Shown piece by piece: positions 14,846 to 22,213 of a stretch of DNA of 25,185 nt (positions are counted from its first letter, which is position 1; each line of letters starts with the position of its first letter). The stretch is from assembly GCA_023091735.1 (NCBI GenBank), contig JALKBU010000774.1, forward strand, positions 1 through 25,185, written 5' to 3'. Both the position numbers and the translations under genes were made by a program. This stretch comes from Trichomonas tenax (taxonomy: Eukaryota; Parabasalia; Trichomonadida; Trichomonadidae). The notes under the pieces were generated by a model, which had not been told where the DNA came from, made no database searches, and was given only the letters and a program-made list of their open reading frames with translations.

Positions 14846-15355
14846 TTGCGCAAAACTACGCAAAGCGATTTTGACGAATTTTAAAGCGTGCGATTATGAT
14901 TCTAATAGCCTAAAGAATTTACGCAAGTGCCTTTTATAGCAAAGCGCATTGAAAATAATCAAAATATGAAATTCATATTTTAAAAAGTTGGCTTCATCGA
15001 AATGAAGGCATTGCAACCCCTTTTCTGATGATAGTCTGATATAGTCAACACACCAAAATTTTTACACATACAATTTGTTCCATACATAATTTAATATCAT
15101 ACTCAAACACATAGTAAGATGACGTTTCAAATACGGCCAAAGGTAATATGATATAACAAGCTTTAAAAAATTATAAGTTTTTAAAGTAAAAATAAAGTTT
15201 TAATAAATTTCGATAATTTTCTACTGTAAAAAGAAAGAATTATGCGTCACATGACTCTAATCACCTAATAGATCCCACGTAAGAGAGTATATAATGGATT
15301 TAGTCGAATTTGAAGGAAAATATTACTGATGATATTGAAATGATGGTGAAATGGT

Positions 15356-15392
15356 GCAGGATGATTGCAGTGAGAACACTTTAACATCCTGC
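15356..15392. repeat. 8-bp hairpin inside the candidate transposon
   Basis: GCAGGATG (15356-15363) is the exact reverse complement of CATCCTGC (15385-15392), with an inner AGTG/CACT pairing. Confidence 0.55.
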
Positions 15393-15558
15393 TCCTTTTG
15401 GCCTGTTAACATGCCATTCGATAAAGCTCAGAGTTTTGCGCAGCAATATTACGCATTTTGTCACTTTTTACGCGGATTTGACAGCTATAAATAAAATATA
15501 TATTGTGATTTTACCTTGTTGAATCTTTCTAATTTAAACACATGCAAAAATAAAAATT

Positions 15559-15610
15559 AAAAAATGTCCCAGGCCAGGATCGAACTGGCCTCTGATCCGT
15601 GTCTAGGGAC
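15559..15610 (-). ncRNA. tRNA-like minihelix or truncated tRNA relic with Pol III-type signals
   Basis: On the minus strand, 15610 to 15565 reads GTCCC ... GCCAG-TTCGATC-CTGGC ... GGGAC-A. This is a perfect T-arm with a 7-nt loop, a B-box match (GTTCGATCC), 5 bp of acceptor-like pairing (GTCCC with GGGAC) and a discriminator-like A, followed at once by TTTTTT (15564-15559), a Pol III terminator. Only ~46 nt separate the acceptor strands, so the D arm and a canonical anticodon arm are absent; an anticodon-like stem (GTCCC/GGATC, one mismatch) can be drawn but lacks U33. It is most likely a truncated tRNA gene, tRNA-derived relic or tRNA-like small RNA. It lies 75 bases beyond the candidate transposon. 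Confidence 0.45.
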
Positions 15611-16178
15611 TTTATATTTATTCAATAATATTTAGTTACCTTATGATAGAGAAATAATTCATATCTATCTACATCATGAATAGCTTAAATTATTAATCAC
15701 TGTGATGCAAAATCTTGATTTTTATAGCTTTAAATTCATGTATCATTCATATTGAATCCAATTTCCATTTATAAAATTTTCAAGAATAATTAATGCAAAC
15801 AATTATATATTCAATTGGAAATCTATTGATAGATTGTCGTTTGATGGAATCAATTGCATGATGAGATATTCATAAAAGAAGATTAATCTGTTAAGGTTAA
15901 ATTTACATGTCAAAAATATAAAATCTAAGTTTCATTAGCCAACAATCATAATTTCATCTAATTAGAACAAAATGTAATTAAATATCGAATGAAATAAAAA
16001 TATGAAATGATCAAATTTGAAAATTAACAAGTTTGAAATATCTAAACGAAATAAGCAAGAAGAATTAAATTTAAAAATGCGTTTTTAGTTCTCTCTGATA
16101 GAAATCGTATTTTTTGGAAAAAATATTGTTAAAAAAGATCAAACTATTTTGGATACTTATAAGATTCAGACCTGCTAT
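15611..16178. other. Intergenic, AT-rich, with one ACATGTCA copy
   Basis: Contains ACATGTCA at 15905-15912 inside TTTACATGTCAAAAAT. No ORF. It lies 3' of the ARF gene, so the motif here is not obviously tied to a gene start. Confidence 0.4.
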
Positions 16179-16724
16179 TTAAAAGTGCTGGTTGATTTGA
16201 TCACCAAGCCAGTCGAGACCTTCATAAAGGCCATCACCAGTTGTAGCGCAGCAGCCTTGAACTTGCCATGGGCGGTTTGTGATAGTGTTGAGGCGGAGTC
16301 TGTTACCAAGTTCTTGTGGCTTAACGGCGTTTGGAAGATCTTGCTTGTTAGCGTAGACAAGGAGGATAGCGTCACGGAGTTCATCTTCCTCGAGAAGCTT
16401 GTGAAGTTCGTCACGGGCTTCGTCGATACGGCCGACATCGTTAGAGTCGACAACGAAAATTAAGCCCTGTGTGTTGTGGAAGTAGTGGCGCCAGAGAGCA
16501 CGGATTCTGTCCTGGCCACCGACATCCCAAACGTTCATGTTGAAGCCCTTGTATTCGATTGTTTCGACGTTGAAGCCGATTGTTGGGATTGTTGTGACGT
16601 GTTCACCGAGTTTAAGCTTGTAGAGAACTGTTGTCTTACCGGCGGCATCGAGACCAAGCATGAGGACACGTGTCTCACGGTTGCCGAACCACTTCTTGAA
16701 TGTCTCGCTGAAGAGAAGACCCAT
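16179..16724 (-). CDS. ARF1: ADP-ribosylation factor (ARF) small GTPase
   Basis: A 181-residue protein, the normal ARF length, with an ATG start at 16724. Gly2 in MGLLF is the N-myristoylation site, followed by an amphipathic helix (residues 3-13). The P-loop GLDAAGKT is at 24-31, switch I Thr48 is in [11 protein letters not shown], switch II WDVGGQD is at 66-72 with Gln71, NKQD is at about 126-129, and [15 protein letters not shown] closes the base-binding and C-terminal helix. These are class I/II ARF signatures, not ARL or SAR1. ARFs recruit COPI, clathrin adaptors and lipid-modifying enzymes at the Golgi once GTP-bound. G+C content is high, as for strongly expressed genes. A CCACTTTTTG word lies 46 bases before the ATG and an ACATGTCA at 16910. 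The stop is TAAATA. Several near-identical ARF copies would be expected in such genomes. Confidence 0.96.
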   Translation of the reverse strand: MGLLFSETFKKWFGNRETRVLMLGLDAAGKTTVLYKLKLGEHVTTIPTIGFNVETIEYKGFNMNVWDVGGQDRIRALWRHYFHNTQGLIFVVDSNDVGRIDEARDELHKLLEEDELRDAILLVYANKQDLPNAVKPQELGNRLRLNTITNRPWQVQGCCATTGDGLYEGLDWLGDQINQHF

Positions 16725-17366
16725 GCGATATGGCCGTCATAACCGACGTGATGCCACACACAAAAAGTGGCCCTCAATAACTTTTACCCTTTTACCAACC
16801 CCTGTCTTTCCTATCTATCAGTGATGTTACGCTTTCTTTCCCTTTGTATTTTATAAATCTAAAATAAAAGTTCGATTTTGGTTTTGGACCCTGTATTTAT
16901 CGAATAATTACATGTCAGAAATTGTTTACGTGTCGTTTCTAAACTTTTTTTTCATTTTATACATTAAGATGAGATTTTAATTTATAATTAAAGAGCTTAT
17001 TTAATATAAAAATAATTTTGATGCTTATTTTTTAGATATATTTTTTAATTATTCAAAAATCAAATCGAATTTTGCCTAATAAATTATGCCTAAGAGAAAT
17101 TGAAAGTATATATATGCTCCAAATTGTATGTAAGAAGAAAATTCAAAATATATTTTTCAATAATTTGATTTATGTCATTCCATTTTCTAGCTATAGTTTT
17201 ACATCTCCCAATGTAGAATGATGAAAATCTTATAATAGTATAAATATTGTACAATGCTCACAAATCAGAGATGATAAATAAATTTGACATGTAAAAAATA
17301 ATTTGACACGTAACAATGATTAAAATTTGAGAAAAAGGAGGGAACTTCCTCGGTCATTTTTTCACA
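16725..17366. other. Divergent intergenic region between ARF and RAD9-like genes
   Basis: GC-moderate near ARF, then very AT-rich. It holds CCACTTTTTG on the minus strand (16761-16770), ACATGTCA at 16910-16917 with ACGTGTCG at 16927, TGACATGT at 17285-17292 followed by TGACACGTAAC at 17303, and TCATTTTTTCACA at 17354-17366. No ORF. Confidence 0.5.
17354..17366 (+). promoter_or_regulatory. Initiator-like element immediately before the RAD9-like ATG
   Basis: TCATTTTTTCACA directly abuts the ATG at 17367. It fits the T. vaginalis initiator core (TCA-Y-T-W), which supplies the transcription start site a few bases before the ATG. Here the leader would be about 11 nt. Match seen; function inferred. 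Confidence 0.45.
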
Positions 17367-18431
17367 ATGAAAGCGACAATTGTAAGTCCTGAGAGAATAT
17401 CGATGTTATTGAGGACAATAAAGTTCCTCGGCGGCGTGAATGAGGACGTAGTTATATGCGCCATGAAAGAAGAGTTCATGTTGTTCGCAATTAACCATGC
17501 GCACACAACAAGACCTGTTGTGAGGTTCAAACCTGCATTTTTTAACTCCTACGAATACATTGCAGAGAACCCAAACGTTATTTACCAAATAACTGCAAAA
17601 GCAATTATTTCGAATACCAAAAAACTCAAAAACATCTCCCAAATGAATCTGATAATTGATACTGAGAATGTGCAGCTCATTATTTCAATACTAAATCACT
17701 CAAAAATCATGCATTCATTCGAATTATTTTTGCAAGAAGCGTTAAATGCACGAGGAGACTATTTTTCAACAACAATTTACCAAGCAGCTAAAGTCAAACT
17801 TCTCTCTGCTTTCTTCAAAGAGCTTAAAAGTGCATTTAAAAGAGTACATTTCATTAATTTATCTGCAAAAATAGAAAAGAATCAAACATACTTAACTTTC
17901 TCATCAGCTGATGAAGATAAAGTCATCAATGACGCTGATATGAACATTAAACATAATAACAACTGCCAAATCGAGATTAATGATCAAAGATTCACTGAAA
18001 CACAGTTTTCTTTGACTGATTTCAAGAACGTATTGAAACTGAACTGCATATATTCAGAATATTCTGAGATATTCCTTAGTTTCGCAGGAAATCCTGTCGT
18101 TATTAAATCATCATATCAAAATCTCGCTGACGTTGAATCAGTCATAACAACTATGCCAGCAGAAGGCACTCCACAGGAATTAATTCCTCAACAACCTGAA
18201 GAACTACATCAAGACGGAATTCCGGAACCTCCATCGATGACATTGCCACCGGAGCCTCCGATTTATCCACAATCAGTCGAAATGTCCCACAGCATCGAAA
18301 ATTCTCAGAACTTTGCTTGGCCTGATTCAGTTTTCGCTCCTTTGACACAAGAAAGAAGAAGAATTGTTGTCACTGTCGAAGCAAGTCAATCAGAAGGCTC
18401 TTCTCTCAGTTCCTCCGACTCATCGGATTAA
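17367..18431 (+). CDS. RAD9: RAD9-like subunit of the 9-1-1 checkpoint clamp
   Basis: A 354-residue protein. Residues 1-255 read as two PCNA-type domains: an N-terminal strand-rich part with FAINHAHTTRPVVRFKPAFFNSYEY, comparable to human RAD9's [25 protein letters not shown], and a second domain with FSLTDFKNVLKLNCIYSEYSEIFLSF followed by GNPVVI, comparable to the human [24 protein letters not shown] and GRPAIF. RAD9 forms a heterotrimeric ring with RAD1 and HUS1 that is loaded at damaged DNA to activate checkpoint signalling. Residues ~256-354 form a Pro/Ser-rich tail with SVFAPLT at ~320 (human RAD9: SILAPVR) and an acidic serine end SSLSSSDSSD, resembling the CK2-site tail that recruits TopBP1. 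An initiator-like sequence abuts the ATG. The gene converges with the Myb gene. Confidence 0.75.
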   Translation: MKATIVSPERISMLLRTIKFLGGVNEDVVICAMKEEFMLFAINHAHTTRPVVRFKPAFFNSYEYIAENPNVIYQITAKAIISNTKKLKNISQMNLIIDTENVQLIISILNHSKIMHSFELFLQEALNARGDYFSTTIYQAAKVKLLSAFFKELKSAFKRVHFINLSAKIEKNQTYLTFSSADEDKVINDADMNIKHNNNCQIEINDQRFTETQFSLTDFKNVLKLNCIYSEYSEIFLSFAGNPVVIKSSYQNLADVESVITTMPAEGTPQELIPQQPEELHQDGIPEPPSMTLPPEPPIYPQSVEMSHSIENSQNFAWPDSVFAPLTQERRRIVVTVEASQSEGSSLSSSDSSD

Positions 18432-18823
18432 TCCAATTTTTCTTGTTGTTTTAGGATATTTTCATTATTTTTGCCTATGTTCCATTTGTTTATTATTGAT
18501 CTTAAATTCTTATAGTATGCATATATTTTGAATATTTCTTTTGGAAAATTTATTATTATATTTTTTTGTATAAACTAAATAATGGAGGCCAATTAAGTAA
18601 AATGTGAACTATGTAGATATTTTTGAATACATTTGAAATAGATTAATTTGCCAAAAGTTAGAACTGAAAATAATATGAAATATTATTGATTTTCTTTTTT
18701 ATGTTACGAGATTGCGTGTAATTAGAGAGGCAGAGTATAATAATATTAATAACACTTTATGTCAAGATGTAAAAAAAATACAATCAAAATAATTAACTTT
18801 TGGTAAAAGATTGACTAAGCAAT
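18432..18823. other. Intergenic between convergent RAD9-like and Myb genes
   Basis: AT-rich 3' flanks of both genes. No ORF, hairpin or recurring motif was noticed. Confidence 0.5.
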
Positions 18824-19363
18824 TCAACTCGTAGGGATCGAAGACTCCGATATTACATTGTCCCAGAATGTATTGTCTTCTAATTCTATTAAACCGAAAA
18901 TTCTATTTATTGGGTTTTCCTTTGTTGTCGTTAGATCTGTGATGTCTTCCACTTCGTTCTCCTCTTTAGCAGTTTTATTATTGATATTCTCTTTGATGGT
19001 CTCAATTGTAATATTTCTGCGTTGTAGCATCAACCATCTACTTTTGACACCTATATCTGTCCTTCCTTCTAAAAATTTCGATATTGTCACCCATTTTGCG
19101 CCCAATTCTTCATATTTTTCCAAAATTAATAAGTCCTCTTCATTTGTAAATGGATTTTTATTGAGGCTTGGCGACAAGTAGTTCTCCCACCTATCTCTGC
19201 ATTGTCGTGAGTTCCTTCCCTTCATTTTATTTGATATTGAGTTCCAATTCTGCGTTCCATATTGCTCCACGAGTTTTGTAAGCTTAACATCCTCATCGGG
19301 GCAGAATTTGGACTTCGGATGAAGCTTGTGGAAGAACCCAATACCAGAAATATATGCTTGCAT
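18824..19363 (-). CDS. Two-repeat Myb DNA-binding protein
   Basis: A 179-residue protein from the ATG at 19363; a GTG 10 codons upstream is not used. Repeat 1 spans residues ~17-65: PKSKFCPDEDVKLTKLVEQY, then NWNSISNKM and RQCRDRWENYL, with Trp40 and Trp59 and a Phe at the first Trp position. Repeat 2 spans ~68-115: FTNEEDLLILEKYEELGAKW, then FLEGRTDIGVKSRW, with Trp91 and Trp110. This is the R2R3 arrangement. The remaining ~60 residues are acidic with Asn/Glu/Thr and may be an activation or regulatory tail. In T. vaginalis, proteins of this type bind promoter elements and regulate genes such as ap65-1; trichomonads have hundreds. The target of this one is unknown. AAAAAGTGG lies ~27-37 bases upstream of the ATG and a TCAATTTT initiator-like word closer in. 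Confidence 0.9.
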   Translation of the reverse strand: MQAYISGIGFFHKLHPKSKFCPDEDVKLTKLVEQYGTQNWNSISNKMKGRNSRQCRDRWENYLSPSLNKNPFTNEEDLLILEKYEELGAKWVTISKFLEGRTDIGVKSRWLMLQRRNITIETIKENINNKTAKEENEVEDITDLTTTKENPINRIFGLIELEDNTFWDNVISESSIPTS

Positions 19364-20093
19364 GATTAAAAAAAATTGAGGGATTTTAACCACTTTTTCG
19401 AATTTTCAACCGTTTGGCACCTAATCAATTATTCTGAATTTGTCATTCCCACGTCATTCTGCTCCGCTAAATTTGGGAAGTCGAATTTTAAAGTTTTTAC
19501 GAATTTCTAAAAAATTCGCTAAACTCAATAAAACCTGCTTTAGACCATATTAAAAAGCCTAAATTTAAAATATTAAGGATTAAAACTGGAAATTAAATTT
19601 GGTTTTCGATGATGAATAGAAAAATTGATTAATGAAAAGATACTGTTGTAAAAGTATGTGTAGACCATAAATCTGTCGGTAAAACGTTTTATGACAACAA
19701 AACTTTTGATTTGAATTATTTTTAAAAAATCAGAGCATTTAACGTACTTCTTTCATAACTCAATAATTTTAAATCAGCTAAAAGAAACATACAGAAATTT
19801 AAAGTTATTTCAGATTTCAGAATTTTTTGTTAATTTCGTTAAAATGGTTTTGTTTGAAGCGGCTCATGTAGATAAAACGATTTTGCAATAAATTTTTCTT
19901 ATTTTCAAACTCAAAAATCGAGTTTGAAAGGAAGAACTGTGGACTGAATTGCTAGCACCTTGGCTACCAGTGCCAATGAAGCATTTAATTTTTCTTTTTA
20001 AAGTAAATTTAAACAAATATAGGATATCATTCTTCCAATAATCATTTATAATCACATGCCAAGTAAATATTTATTTGTCAAATATTTATGTTT
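19364..20093. other. Intergenic upstream of the Myb gene
   Basis: AT-rich. It carries a hairpin at 19902-19930 and a GC-richer spot at 19935-19985 with TTGGC-TACCAGT-GCCAA. No ATG-initiated ORF is convincing. Confidence 0.4.
19902..19930. repeat. 11-bp hairpin near-perfect
   Basis: TTTCAAACTC (19903-19912) pairs exactly with GAGTTTGAAA (19920-19929) across a 7-nt loop, plus one T.G pair outside. A second small hairpin TTGGC/GCCAA follows near 19960-19980. Confidence 0.7.
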
Positions 20094-20117
20094 ACATGTC
20101 AGATACTATCACTTTTT
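20094..20117 (+). promoter_or_regulatory. Promoter-like motif pair ahead of the hairpin cluster
   Basis: ACATGTCA at 20094-20101 is followed by TCACTTTTT at 20109-20117. Both words recur upstream of protein genes in the window (for example ACATGTCA at 6370 and TCACTTTT at 6563 before the WD40 gene). Here no ORF follows; the first long hairpin begins 104 bases downstream. Confidence 0.4.
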
Positions 20118-20220
20118 CGGTACGCAACATTTTAACATAACAATGAATCTAATACGTTGTATATTATGATTTTACAATTAATATTTATTAGCTTTATATA
20201 TAAATATTAATCTTCATTTG

Positions 20221-20321
20221 CAATATCTTTGTTATCTAGTCATCTTCACGGTGCTGAACTCACATAGCATGTTGATTTGCGGCTTCTACACTGTGAAGAT
20301 GACTAGATAACAAAGATATTG
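20221..20321. repeat. Hairpin 1: 29-bp perfect arms (33 paired positions)
   Basis: 20221-20249 is the exact reverse complement of 20293-20321 (begins CAATATCTTTG, ends CATCTTCAC). A G.U pair and three more pairs extend it to 20253/20289. The loop is 35 nt. Confidence 0.95.
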
Positions 20322-20341
20322 ACAACATTTCGAAAATCACT

Positions 20342-20416
20342 CCGAGTGTAAGTGATATAGCGATGGTGATGTGGATATTGATACCATAACACCATTAGTA
20401 TATCACTTACACCCGG
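20342..20416. repeat. Hairpin 2: 75 nt with small internal loops
   Basis: GTGTAAGTGATATA (20346-20359) pairs exactly with TATATCACTTACAC (20399-20412). ATGGTG (20363-20368) pairs with CACCAT (20390-20395), CCG with CGG outside, and TGG with CCA near the loop. Confidence 0.9.
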
Positions 20417-20634
20417 AAAAACAACATTCCAGGCAGATAATTTATTGCATTTTAAAAAGTTAGGTTTTCCGTCCTGCTCTCGCTGCAAAGGCCGCTAATA
20501 GGGTTTCTGAGAGGACTGTGCCACCAAGGAAGCTTGTAAAACCTATATTTTTGAATGTTCTACATTTTTATATGATCAATCAGTTTTGTTTTATTATACA
20601 TTTAGCTATTTTTTTGAAATCATAAAATCTCCCC

Positions 20635-20707
20635 TACTGAATGCAAATGGTGCACTAGAACCGGATCAATGTAATCACTAGTCCTAGTGCGCCATTTGCA
20701 TTCGGTG
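20635..20707. repeat. Hairpin 3: 73 nt, 27-position stem with one mismatch
   Basis: 20635-20661 pairs with 20681-20707: GAATGCAAATGG with CCATTTGCATTC, and GCACTAG with CTAGTGC. Three T.G pairs and one A/C mismatch occur. Confidence 0.92.
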
Positions 20708-20760
20708 AAATAGAAAGTTTTAGTGAAATTTGATCATTGATTTTCATCATATTGTTATAA

Positions 20761-20825
20761 CCAATATTCTCAGAGATAGTGTCACTCACACATGTGATAT
20801 GTGACGTTGTCACTAAGAATATTGG
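20761..20825. repeat. Hairpin 4: 65 nt, 25-position stem
   Basis: CCAATATTCT (20761-20770) pairs with AGAATATTGG (20816-20825). Pairing continues through to GTCAC/GTGAC near the loop with two mismatches and three G.U pairs. Confidence 0.9.
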
Positions 20826-20986
20826 AATAGAACAGATACTACTATGTTGTTTTAGAATTGTGTTCAAAAATAGTAAATAACATTGATTATAATATGGTAA
20901 TGATTGAAGCGAGGCCTACGAAATGATGGGAATGTTAAAAACTCTTTCAAATCATAATCAAATTCGGATATTTTCAAAACTTTTTA

Positions 20987-21061
20987 TTTTAGTCTTCTTC
21001 TCCATATGAATGTCACCACTGGCATGATTTAGTGACATATGTACCAAGAAGATGATAAAAA
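20987..21061. repeat. Hairpin 5: 75 nt, imperfect long stem
   Basis: TCTTCTTC-side bases 20987-21016 pair with 21032-21061. The strongest blocks are TCTTCT with AGAAGA and ATGTCAC with GTGACAT; there are about five mismatches and three G.U pairs. Confidence 0.8.
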
Positions 21062-21071
21062 CAACAAATTT

Positions 21072-21097
21072 TGTTGGTGATTCATGTTTCTCCAACA
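21072..21097. repeat. Hairpin 6: small, 6-bp stem
   Basis: TGTTGG (21072-21077) pairs with CCAACA (21092-21097). It is weak alone, and noted because it lies between stronger hairpins. Confidence 0.4.
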
Positions 21098-21213
21098 ACT
21101 GTATGCCAATAGCACATTAAGGCTTGAGAAATCTAATAAAACGACCACATATACCATTGACACACAGTGATGGATGAATTTTTATCAGAAATTTTCCATT
21201 GATTTATATAATA

Positions 21214-21299
21214 TTGTGTTTGAGTCCTTTTTCTTGTTATTGAAGCCACTAAACACATATGCAATGACTAAAGAACCGATAAGAATGACCCAAACACAA
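21214..21299. repeat. Hairpin 7: 86 nt
   Basis: TTGTGTTTG (21214-21222) pairs with CAAACACAA (21291-21299). GTC/GAC and a TTT/AAG block continue inward; ATTG/CAAT closes an inner loop. Confidence 0.8.
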
Positions 21300-21437
21300 C
21301 AATTGGACGAGTTTTGATTTTTCATCCCACCAGATGTTGGTTGCACAATGAAACTTAAACAATGTGATAGCAAGTTGCACTGCATTATTACAACAAAGTA
21401 TTGACGGGAATTAATTTCGATATTCTGGGTCGATTTT

Positions 21438-21534
21438 GAAATGTTGTTCTATGCACTCCAAATTGATTCAAAATCCAATAGAAATGTGTGTCATTGACTT
21501 CTGAATCGATTTGTGGTGCATAGAACAACATTTT
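21438..21534. repeat. Hairpin 8: 97 nt, 36-position stem with two mismatches
   Basis: 21438-21473 pairs with 21499-21534. The outer 18 pairs (AAATGTTGTTCTATGCAC with its complement) are perfect. Overall there are two mismatches, three G.U pairs and a 25-nt loop. Confidence 0.95.
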
Positions 21535-21544
21535 CACTGTTTTT

Positions 21545-21598
21545 CACACTACCAAACATGGAACACATTTGAGACTTTGATGTTGCGATAAAAGTGTG
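21545..21598. repeat. Weaker hairpin with CACACT/AGTGTG ends
   Basis: CACACT (21545-21550) pairs with AGTGTG (21593-21598) and AACAT (21555-21559) with ATGTT (21580-21584), with internal loops. Confidence 0.45.
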
Positions 21599-21759
21599 CT
21601 ATATAACTCAGATACACAATATTCGATGTTAGACTGTCTTGTGAATATATCATACTGTGCAATCTTTGAGATATATACATTATATTAGCAATAAAATCAT
21701 ACATTATTGACTCCTTAGAGTGTAAATTTTTTTGACACCACATCAACATGGAACACATT
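21555..21759. repeat. 15-bp direct repeat AACATGGAACACATT, two copies
   Basis: Identical 15-mers at 21555-21569 and 21745-21759, 190 bases apart. The flanks are not similar. It is the only sequence I found repeated within the hairpin region. Confidence 0.7.
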
Positions 21760-22136
21760 CAATATCACTCACAGAGGCATGAAACAATTAAAACACCCAT
21801 CTGGAGTATATGTGATAGGCATTGTGCATGATAAAACATCAAAAACCCAAATCTTTGAAATAATGTAATATTTCATCAAATTTAAAGTTCAAAATCCATT
21901 AATGTTCACATCGAATTCATATAACAAAGCTTATGTAAAACACAAGCACAAATGAATTTAATCTTCAAACTTAAAATATAGGTTTAATCTCATAACAAAA
22001 TTTTTAAATTATTGTGTTTACGCTATTTAATCAATGAATCAATAATATATGCATCTAACCAAATACAACATTATTGTTGAATACCTTCAATTCCATAATT
22101 CTTTAAGACATTCAATTAATTAAACTTTACTAATTC

Positions 22137-22213
22137 ATGAGCTTTCAGTAACAACGTCGCTAGACTATATCTAGACATTTCACTAATGAGTGAAGGTCTA
22201 TAATAGCTCTCAT
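22137..22213. repeat. Hairpin at the end of the cluster, 77 nt
   Basis: TTCACT-AATG-AGTGAA forms the tip (22179-22194). TAGAC pairs with GTCTA below it, GCTA (22159-22162) with TAGC (22204-22207), and ATGAG (22137-22141) with CTCAT (22209-22213). Confidence 0.6.

Larger units (their letters stand above)
14543..15489. mobile_element. Candidate non-autonomous DNA transposon, 947 bp
   Basis: The ends are inverted repeats: the left end (14543-14564) and the reverse complement of the right end (15468-15489) match at 19 of 22 positions, sharing CTGTCAAATC and then (T/C)GCG(C/T)AA. The element is flanked by an identical 8-bp direct repeat, AATAAAAT (14535-14542 and 15490-15497), consistent with a target-site duplication; 8 bp is the size made by hAT-type and some Mutator-type transposases. 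Subterminal copies of GCGCA and CAATATT occur at both ends (14559, 14830, 15438). The interior has no ORF of useful length, so movement would need a transposase in trans. The flanking repeat is AT-rich and could match by chance. Confidence 0.5.
20221..22213 (+). ncRNA. Cluster of long unrelated hairpins, candidate hairpin-RNA locus
   Basis: Within about 2 kb without a credible gene there are seven strong hairpins (20221, 20342, 20635, 20761, 20987, 21214, 21438) and weaker ones (21072, 21545, 22137). Each is 65-101 nt with 20-36 paired positions. The arms of different hairpins share no sequence, so they are not copies of one repeat. Non-Watson-Crick positions read as G.U on the plus strand about 17 times and as A.C about 7 times, favouring a plus-strand RNA. 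Promoter-like words lie just upstream. Size, stem length and clustering resemble small-RNA precursors, but there is no expression evidence, and a DNA-level (cruciform) role or repeat decay is not excluded. Short ORFs drawn here are by-products of the repeats. Confidence 0.4.

Noticed and set aside
19364..19393. N-terminal extension of the Myb ORF
   Set aside because: It begins at GTG, and the extra residues overlap the promoter-like AAAAAGTG word.
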